64,000 bases of DNA. Source: Pseudonocardia terrae. GTDB lineage: Bacteria; Actinomycetota; Actinomycetes; Mycobacteriales; Pseudonocardiaceae. The notes beneath the pieces are model-generated. The model made no database searches. It worked only from the letters and a program-made list of their open reading frames with translations, and was not told where the DNA came from. Numbering within the stretch: the first letter of the stretch is position 1; each line of letters opens with the position of its first letter. Shown piece after piece: positions 58,507 through 64,000 of this stretch. The stretch spans positions 18,988 through 82,987 of the forward strand of contig NZ_JAJTTE010000034.1 of the NCBI RefSeq assembly GCF_021343995.1. Direction: 5' to 3'. Position numbers and translations under genes: made by a program.

Positions 58507-59516
58507 CCCGCCCCCTCGCGCGCGGGCAGGCCCAGGAACGCCTCGGCGTTGCCGCCCAGCAGCAGGTCCCGGCGGGCCTCGGTGAGGAAGGAGGCGCCGC
58601 GGATCAGCGACCCGGGCGCCTGCTCGCCGAGCGGGTACGGGTAGTCGGTGCCGAGCAGGACCCGCTCGGCGCCGAGTGTGTCGACCAGCAGCCGCAGCGC
58701 CCGCTCGTCGAACACCACCGAGTCGACGGCGAACCGGTCGAGGTACCCCGAGGGCGGCAGCTCGGAGGTGCCCACGACGTCGTGCCGCTCGCGCCAGGCG
58801 TTGTCCATCCGGCCGATCCAGAACGGGAACGAGCCGCCGCCGTGGGCGAAGCAGATCCGCAGCTCGGGGCCGATCCGGTCGAACACGCCACCGAGCACCA
58901 GCGCCAGGATCGACAGGTGCGTCTCGGCCGGCATCCCCACCAGCCACCGCGCCATCCACCGCGAGCTGCGCAACGACTCCGGCATGTCCCAGGGGTGCAC
59001 GAACACCGGCACCCCGAGCGCGGCGGCGTGCTGCAGGAACGTCACGATCCCGACGTCGTCGAGGTCGCGGTCGCCGACGTGGTTGCCGATCTCGACGCCC
59101 ACGTGCCCGGCCGCCACGGCCCGGTCCAGCTCGCGGCACGCCGCGTCGGCGTCCTGCAGCGGGACCTGGCAGAACGGCAGCAGCCGGTCCGGGGCCTCGG
59201 CGGCGATCCCCAGGGCGAGGTCGTTGAACACGGCGGCGGTGCGGGCCGCGGCGTCGGCCGCCTGCTCGTAGGAGAAGAACACCGGGGTGGGGGAGAGGAC
59301 CTGCCGGTCCACGCCGTGGGCGTCCATGTGGGCCAGCCGCACGTCGGCGTTCCACGCCGAGTCGGTGATCACCCGGAACGGGTGCTCGCCGAGCAGGATG
59401 GTCGCCGTTCCGGGCCCGTCGACCCGCAGCGAGGGGCGTGGGCCGGTGCCGGGCAGGGTGGGCCAGCCCCGCGGCACGTAGTGGGTGTGGACGTCTGTCA
59501 CCGGGGCCACGGTCAC
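58503..59516 (-). CDS. 2-amino-3-carboxymuconate-6-semialdehyde decarboxylase (amidohydrolase family)
   Basis: ACMS decarboxylase diverts the ring-opened product from quinolinate towards 2-aminomuconate and catabolism. The protein has the metal-binding D-x-H-T-H motif (residues 8-12), PTPVFFSYEQAADAA, FVHPWDM and a C-terminal LLGTDYPYPLGE with the catalytic Asp. At 337 residues it is a normal size. GTG 59516 overlaps the tryptophan dioxygenase stop (GTGA). Its presence says the operon is for breakdown of tryptophan rather than NAD synthesis. Confidence 0.92.
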   Translation of the reverse strand: MTVAPVTDVHTHYVPRGWPTLPGTGPRPSLRVDGPGTATILLGEHPFRVITDSAWNADVRLAHMDAHGVDRQVLSPTPVFFSYEQAADAAARTAAVFNDLALGIAAEAPDRLLPFCQVPLQDADAACRELDRAVAAGHVGVEIGNHVGDRDLDDVGIVTFLQHAAALGVPVFVHPWDMPESLRSSRWMARWLVGMPAETHLSILALVLGGVFDRIGPELRICFAHGGGSFPFWIGRMDNAWRERHDVVGTSELPPSGYLDRFAVDSVVFDERALRLLVDTLGAERVLLGTDYPYPLGEQAPGSLIRGASFLTEARRDLLLGGNAEAFLGLPAREGAG

Positions 59517-60373
59517 CGCCCGATCTCGGTGCGGACCGCGTACAGCTCCGGGAAGAAGGTCAGCGAGAGGGCCTCGCGCAGGAACGTGACCCCGCTCGAC
59601 CCGCCCGTGCCGCGCTTGAACCCGATCGTCCGCTCGACCGTCTTGAGGTGGCGGAAGCGCCAGAGCTGGAAGTTCTCCTCGATGTCGACCAGCTCCTCGC
59701 AGGTCTCGTAGACCGCCCAGTGGTCGTGGGCGTGCTCGTAGACCCGGCGGAACACCTCGACCAGGCCGGCGTCGAAGGTGTGGGCCCGCCGGACGTCGCG
59801 CTCGAGCAGGTGCGCCGGGACCGCGTGGCCGAGCCGGGCGAGGTAGCGGAGGAACTCGTCGTAGAGGCTGGGCGCGTCGAGCAGCTCCCGCAGCAGCGCC
59901 TGCGCGGCCGGGTCGTGGCCGAACACCTCGATCATGTCGGCGTTCTTGTTGCCGAGCGCGAACTCCACCGCGCGGTACTGGTGGGACTGGAAACCCGACG
60001 ACGGCCCGAGCGCCGGCCGGAACTCGGCGTACTCGGCGGGGGTGAGGGTGGCCAGCACGGACCACTGGTCGGTGAGCGTGCGCTGCACGTGCTTGATCCG
60101 GGCCAGCTGCTTGAGGGCGAGCGCCAGGTCGTCCGCCGCGATGTTGCGCATCGCCGCGCGCAGCTCGTGCAGGACCAGCTTGAGCCAGAGCTCCGACACC
60201 TGGTGCTGGATGATGAACAGCATCTCGTCGTGGTGCGGCGGCTCGCTGCGCGGGTGCTGCGCGTCGAGCAGGCGGTCGAGACACAGGTAGGAGCCGTACG
60301 AGGTCGTCGACCGGAGGTCCCGGACGATGTCCGCCTCCAGCGACCTCGTGTTGCCCGCCGGTGGCGACGTCAT
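59513..60373 (-). CDS. kynA: tryptophan 2,3-dioxygenase
   Basis: This haem enzyme opens the indole ring of L-tryptophan to N-formylkynurenine. The 286-residue protein has the standard pattern: SYGSYLCLDRLLDAQHP, HHDEMLFIIQHQVSELWLKL, SSGFQSHQYRAVEFALGNKN and LWRFRHLKTVERTIGFKRG with the proximal-His region. GGGGAG precedes ATG 60373. It is the first gene of the kyn operon, just downstream of a STAS gene and an 18-bp palindrome. No kynurenine formamidase is seen in the window. Confidence 0.95.
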   Translation of the reverse strand: MTSPPAGNTRSLEADIVRDLRSTTSYGSYLCLDRLLDAQHPRSEPPHHDEMLFIIQHQVSELWLKLVLHELRAAMRNIAADDLALALKQLARIKHVQRTLTDQWSVLATLTPAEYAEFRPALGPSSGFQSHQYRAVEFALGNKNADMIEVFGHDPAAQALLRELLDAPSLYDEFLRYLARLGHAVPAHLLERDVRRAHTFDAGLVEVFRRVYEHAHDHWAVYETCEELVDIEENFQLWRFRHLKTVERTIGFKRGTGGSSGVTFLREALSLTFFPELYAVRTEIGR

Positions 60374-60393
60374 CGGTGCTCCCCGGGGTGGAG

Positions 60394-60411
60394 GTCCGGC
60401 GCGCGCCGGAC
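60394..60411 (-). terminator. perfect 18-bp palindrome between the STAS gene and kynA
   Basis: GTCCGGCGCGCGCCGGAC lies eight bases after the STAS stop (60419) and 20 bases before the kynA start. As RNA it forms a stem with minimal loop and could end the phosphatase-STAS transcript. As DNA it could instead be an operator for the kyn operon. Confidence 0.5.
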
Positions 60412-60418
60412 GCGGTCG

Positions 60419-60805
60419 TCAGGTCCGTGCGCCGGGCGCGGTCTCGCCGACGGGACGCGGCGGGAGCACGTCGAGCTTGTCCACCAGGCCGAGCGCCTGG
60501 AACACCCGCAGCGCCGGTCCCGTTCCCAGCCGCACCGCGACCCGGCGGCCCTCGGCCCGGGCCCGCTCCTGGGCGAGGAGCACCAGCCGGACCCCGGACG
60601 AGTCGACGAACCGCAGCTGCGAGAGGTCGACGACGAGCAGCCGTGGCCCGCCGCGCTCGGCCTCCTCGACCCGGTGGGTCGCCCGGTCGAGGGTGGAGAT
60701 GTCGAGCTCGCCGTCGAGCACGACCTCGGCGACGGCGGCGCCCTCCTGGTCGGCGGGGTCGGGGGCGGCGTCGTCGGGGGCGGCGTCCTCCGGGACCGGC
60801 TTCAC
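60419..60805 (-). CDS. STAS-domain anti-sigma factor antagonist
   Basis: The 128-residue protein has a Pro/Ala/Asp-rich start and a canonical STAS domain: VVLDGELDISTLDRA, LLVVDLSQLRFVDSSGVRLVLL with the phosphorylatable Ser69, and FQALGLVDKLDVLPP. Unphosphorylated, such proteins bind an anti-sigma kinase and free a sigma factor. The GTG start overlaps the stop of the SpoIIE phosphatase gene (GTGA), which makes that phosphatase its likely activator. The partner kinase is not in the window. Confidence 0.88.
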   Translation of the reverse strand: MKPVPEDAAPDDAAPDPADQEGAAVAEVVLDGELDISTLDRATHRVEEAERGGPRLLVVDLSQLRFVDSSGVRLVLLAQERARAEGRRVAVRLGTGPALRVFQALGLVDKLDVLPPRPVGETAPGART

Positions 60806-62613
60806 GGCGCCACCTCGACGAGGAGCAGGGCCACGTCGTCGTGCAGCACGCCCTGCTGGAAGGTCACGACGTCCGTCAGCAGCGCGTCGGCGAGCGCCGC
60901 GGCGGTCCACGGGCCAGGTGCGCCCGCCGCCGCGGTCATGCGGTCCACGCCGTAGAAGCCGTCCACGCCTCGGGCCTCCGTCACCCCGTCGGTGTACAGC
61001 ACCAGTATGTCCCCCGGGTCCAGCCGGAGCGTCGTCTCGCGCAGCACGGGGTCGGGGAACACGCCGAGCAGGGTCCCCGACGTCGGGACGAGCTCGACCG
61101 TGGCCGTGCGGCGCACCAGTGCGGGCGGGTGCCCGGCCCCGACCAGCGTCACCGTGGCCCCGCCGTCGGGTTCGACCGCGATCCGCGCGTGCGCCACCGT
61201 CGCGAACCGGCCGTCGGCGCGGGCCTCGCGCAGTATCGCGTCGTTGAGCCGGTGGAGCGCGTCGACCGGGCCGAGGCCGTGCGCGACCTCGGCGCGCAGG
61301 GTGTGCCGGATCAGGGCGGTGAGGGCGGCGGCGTCCGGGCCCTTGCCGCAGACGTCGGCGATCATCGCCGCCGACCGGCCGTCCGGGGTGGCCACCACGT
61401 CGTAGACGTCGCCGCCCACCTCGACGCCGGTCCGCTCGTCGGTCTGCGGCCGGTACCGCGCGGCCAGCCGCAGTCCCGGCGTGTCGGGCAGGACCGTCGG
61501 CAGCAGCGCCGCCTGCAGGGTGTGGGCGATCCGCCGCTGCTGCTGGTACAGCCGCGCGTTGTCCAGGGCGACGGCCGCCGTACCCGCGACGCGCTGCACG
61601 AACGCGAGATCGAGCTCGTCGAACCGCCGGCCCGACTCGGCGTGCACCAGCGTCAGCGCCCCGAGGCTGTGCCCGCGCACCACCAGTGGCACCAGGACCG
61701 CCGACCGCATGCCGATCGAGCGGATCAGCTGCAGGTGTTCCTCGTCGACGGCGCCGGCGACGAGGAGCTCGTCCGGGATGTCGGGGAGGAACACGGGCGT
61801 GCCGCTGCGGCTGACCTCGAACGCGCCGCTCCGCTCCGACGGGTCCGGCGGGTACCGCTCCTGCAGCCGCAGCACGAAGTCGAGCCGGGCCGGGTCGTCG
61901 TGGGCGACGGCGATCTGTTCCACCTCGTCGCCCCGCACGAGGTGGACGGCGCACCAGTCGGCCAGCGCGGGCACCATCAGGTCGGCCAGCCGCTGCAGAC
62001 GTTCCTCGACGGACAGCGGTTCCTCCATCAGTCCCGCTGTGCGGGCCAGGACCTCCATGCGGTCGCGCTCCCGCTCGGCGTCGCCCCGCGCGCGGCGCTC
62101 CACCACGAGCAGCCGGGCGCGGTCCAGCGCCTGCGCGCAGAGGGCGGCGACGGCCTCGAGGTAGGCCCGCTCGTCGGGCCCGAACGCGTGCGGGCGGTCG
62201 AAGCTGAACACCATCGCGCCGAGGTCGCGGCCGTCGACGCGCAGCGGCAGGCAGGCGGTGGCCTCGCGGTCGCCCGCGGTGCCGATCGCGGCCATCTCCG
62301 GGTAGCGCGCACGCCACTGGCCGGCGCCCTCGAGCCACACGGGGGTGCCGTCGAGCGCCGCGTCGGACAACGGGCGTCCCCGGCGCAGCTCGAGGTGCCG
62401 GTACGGCGCCTCGATCTCGGCGGGCCAGCCGACGCTGAACAGCGAGGTCAGGGTGCCGGCGTCGGTGCGGTCGAAGAGGATCCCGGCGTCGGCGCCCAGC
62501 AGCTGCACCGAGACGGTGACCGAGACCCGGCCGATCGCCTCGGGCGTGACGGCACCCAGCAGGGCGACCGCGAGCCGCTGCAGGGCGGTGCCGTGCGCGC
62601 GCGTGGTGTTCAC
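60802..62613 (-). CDS. GAF-GAF-SpoIIE (PP2C) serine phosphatase
   Basis: The 603-residue protein has two GAF sensor domains (about 15-165 and 205-365) and a C-terminal PP2C-type SpoIIE domain (about 385-600). Phosphatase motifs are VEVGGDVYDVV, IADVCGKGPDAA, LYTDGVTEARG and LHDDVALLLVE, holding the metal-binding Asp residues. It would dephosphorylate the STAS protein encoded directly downstream in response to a small molecule or redox signal bound by a GAF domain. Starts at GTG 62613. Confidence 0.92.
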   Translation of the reverse strand: MNTTRAHGTALQRLAVALLGAVTPEAIGRVSVTVSVQLLGADAGILFDRTDAGTLTSLFSVGWPAEIEAPYRHLELRRGRPLSDAALDGTPVWLEGAGQWRARYPEMAAIGTAGDREATACLPLRVDGRDLGAMVFSFDRPHAFGPDERAYLEAVAALCAQALDRARLLVVERRARGDAERERDRMEVLARTAGLMEEPLSVEERLQRLADLMVPALADWCAVHLVRGDEVEQIAVAHDDPARLDFVLRLQERYPPDPSERSGAFEVSRSGTPVFLPDIPDELLVAGAVDEEHLQLIRSIGMRSAVLVPLVVRGHSLGALTLVHAESGRRFDELDLAFVQRVAGTAAVALDNARLYQQQRRIAHTLQAALLPTVLPDTPGLRLAARYRPQTDERTGVEVGGDVYDVVATPDGRSAAMIADVCGKGPDAAALTALIRHTLRAEVAHGLGPVDALHRLNDAILREARADGRFATVAHARIAVEPDGGATVTLVGAGHPPALVRRTATVELVPTSGTLLGVFPDPVLRETTLRLDPGDILVLYTDGVTEARGVDGFYGVDRMTAAAGAPGPWTAAALADALLTDVVTFQQGVLHDDVALLLVEVAP

Positions 62614-62807
62614 CGGGCGGCCTCCGCGGCACTCGTCGAGCGGTCCAGTGTGGCAGGTGCCACGACCATCGTGGTCCTTTCGTGCGTCCGACGCGCGGCG
62701 GTGCCGACCCGACTTTCGCCGGACACCGGACGAGACGGCGTCCGGCCCTGGCGTCGCGGTCCGTCCTCGGCTTGACTGCGGCGGGACCGATTCCAGGGGG
62801 TGACGGT

Positions 62808-62993
62808 GTGGCGGTGGTACCGGGGACGTGGCTCTCGCGGACGGCGCGGCCGGAGCACGTGACGGCCGCGGTCCTGGACCTGGTCCGGGACATGATCCCG
62901 TTCGTCCAGACCGGGATCAAGGCGGCCGACGAGCTGCGCGACCGCGCCGTTCTCGCGCTGCGGGAGCGGGCGCGGGGCCCGCGCCGGGACTGA
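62808..62993 (+). CDS. small protein of unknown function (61 aa)
   Basis: From GTG 62808 the frame reads VPGTWLSRTARPEHVTAAV, then DLVRDMIPFVQTGIKAADEL and a basic RERARGPRRD end; it looks helical and amphipathic. A G-rich stretch (AGGGGGTG) lies five bases upstream. No family is recognised. It is divergent from the phosphatase gene and ends 11 bases from the convergent cupin gene. Confidence 0.42.
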   Translation: MAVVPGTWLSRTARPEHVTAAVLDLVRDMIPFVQTGIKAADELRDRAVLALRERARGPRRD

Positions 62994-63003
62994 CCCCCGC
63001 GGG

Positions 63004-63378
63004 TCAGTCCGTGGAGTAGTGGATGTCGAACGGCTTGTTCGTGATGAACAGGAAGGTGCAGTCCGCGTCGGCGGTGGCGCCGTGGTGCATCGTGCCGCCC
63101 TCCGGGAACCAGACGAAGCTGCCGGCCGGGTAGTCGCCCCGGTGAGTGGACAGCGTGCCGTCGAGGACGTAGATCCCGTGGGCGCACGGGTGGGTGTGCC
63201 AGGGGTTGGTGAAACCGGCCTTGTAGACCATCTTCATGACCTGCATGCCGGTGTCGGGATCCGACAGGAGCGGCAGGCAGTCGAGCACGGCCTCGATCTG
63301 CGGGATCGGGAACTTCTGCCACTCCGCGGTGTTCGTGTCGACGACGGTGAGGTCCACGGGCTGCAGGGTCTCGGACAT
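63004..63378 (-). CDS. ChrR-like single-domain cupin protein
   Basis: The 124-residue cupin has metal-binding histidines in PWHTHPCAHGIYVLDGTLSTHRGDY (motif 1) and a second set in GGTMHHGATADAD (motif 2), and resembles the cupin of ChrR anti-sigma factors and acetylacetone-cleaving-type enzymes. There is no N-terminal anti-sigma zinc domain, so an enzymatic or sensory role is more likely. AGGGGAG lies about six bases before the ATG. Confidence 0.85.
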   Translation of the reverse strand: MSETLQPVDLTVVDTNTAEWQKFPIPQIEAVLDCLPLLSDPDTGMQVMKMVYKAGFTNPWHTHPCAHGIYVLDGTLSTHRGDYPAGSFVWFPEGGTMHHGATADADCTFLFITNKPFDIHYSTD

Positions 63379-63549
63379 GGTGTCTCCCCTTCGTTGTGAG
63401 TACTCGCGACGTCCCCCGATCGACCGACGGCCGGGTCGTGCGCCGGACCGGCCGGGCGACGGATGGGGCCCGGCCCGCGTCGGCGGGACCGTCGTGAGGT
63501 CGCCGACCGCCCGGTCGACCGGCCCCACCTCGAGCGAAGGACACCCGCC

Positions 63550-63945
63550 ATGACCGCCCCCGCCACGACCGCTCCCGCCACCGCCGTCGACGACCCCGAG
63601 ATCCTCGTGGCCGGCTACCCCCGCCGGTTCCAGATCCTCAACCTCGTCGACCGCGACCTCGCGATCGTGGCGTACGAGTCGGGCGAGTGGGAGAGCCGTC
63701 CGGCGGTGGGCGCGGTCCTGCACACGGACCAGGCGTGGAACTTCGAGGTCGGCCACCGGTTCGGTCACGAGAACAAGGCCGACCTGTGCGTGGAGATCCC
63801 GGCCGGTGCCGGGCACCCGCACGTCGACATCGAGTTCGACGTCGACGCCTTCGGCACCCCCTGGGCCTCGGCCAGCGCCACGCCCGGGATCAGCGCGACG
63901 GTGAGCGGCTCGACCGTGATCGTCACCGCCGGGTCCGGCCGTTAG
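63550..63945 (+). CDS. protein of unknown function (131 aa)
   Basis: GAAGGA precedes ATG 63550. The N-terminal 15 residues are Thr/Ala/Pro-rich; the rest is acidic and beta-rich (GYPRRFQILNLVDRDLAIVAY, DIEFDVDAFGTPW, GISATVSGSTVIVTAG). It has no signal peptide or membrane helix. I do not recognise the family. It diverges from the cupin gene. Confidence 0.65.
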   Translation: MTAPATTAPATAVDDPEILVAGYPRRFQILNLVDRDLAIVAYESGEWESRPAVGAVLHTDQAWNFEVGHRFGHENKADLCVEIPAGAGHPHVDIEFDVDAFGTPWASASATPGISATVSGSTVIVTAGSGR

Positions 63946-64000
63946 CTCAGCCTGGATCCACCGGTGAAGCGCGCTGATTCGGGCGAGTCGTGACACACGA

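Overview
The window is very GC-rich, densely packed actinobacterial chromosome. Gene content points to a soil actinomycete of the Pseudonocardia type: an NDMA-type (mycofactocin-linked) alcohol dehydrogenase, a CYP102 P450-reductase fusion, a DUF222/HNH gene behind a mycobacterial-type LexA box, DUF3040, DUF2231, an ECF41 sigma factor and sigma-54-type activators without sigma-54. The genus is inference. I saw no tRNA, rRNA, CRISPR array, transposase or phage gene.

Layout. 0.5-3.6 kb: an FtsW/RodA-family protein, a 50-residue membrane protein and glutamine synthetase. 3.6-11.9 kb: nitrate respiration, narGHJI on the minus strand and narK diverging from it, with a 9-bp inverted repeat between them. 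12-20.3 kb: cupin, DUF5996, NDMA-type alcohol dehydrogenase, an APH-like kinase, a CoA-transferase, a SufR-like regulator diverging from two membrane genes, and a nitronate monooxygenase. 20.5-25.9 kb: DUF3040, STAS, a DMT permease, then a reactive-sulfur module in which an ArsR-rhodanese regulator diverges from a persulfide-dioxygenase-like protein and an MFS permease across a palindrome. 25.9-29.1 kb: an ECF41 sigma factor with its divergent AhpD-like partner and matching promoters, then repair and housekeeping genes.

29.1-39.0 kb is a ketone/ester catabolic island in decay. Intact acyl-CoA dehydrogenase, Baeyer-Villiger monooxygenase, GAF/Fis regulator and MetX-like hydrolase genes lie among remnants of an alpha/beta hydrolase, an aldehyde dehydrogenase, an alcohol dehydrogenase, a 5'-truncated hydrolase and a LysR regulator. 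The same operator layout (GTGTCC palindrome followed by a GGGACAC half-site) precedes the monooxygenase and the MetX-like hydrolase. 39.3-43.5 kb is a tight three-gene operon ending in CYP102. 43.5-47.2 kb holds a hairpin-rich leader, a lipoprotein solute-binding protein and two permeases without an ATPase. 47.5-54.2 kb carries many broken genes, five of them by single-base changes in homopolymers, which may be sequencing errors.

54.9-60.4 kb is a tryptophan-kynurenine operon (tryptophan dioxygenase, ACMS decarboxylase, kynureninase, kynurenine monooxygenase, RidA, 3-hydroxyanthranilate dioxygenase) with overlapping genes. Upstream of it on the same strand lie a GAF-SpoIIE phosphatase and a STAS protein. 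A cupin and two small unknown genes close the window.
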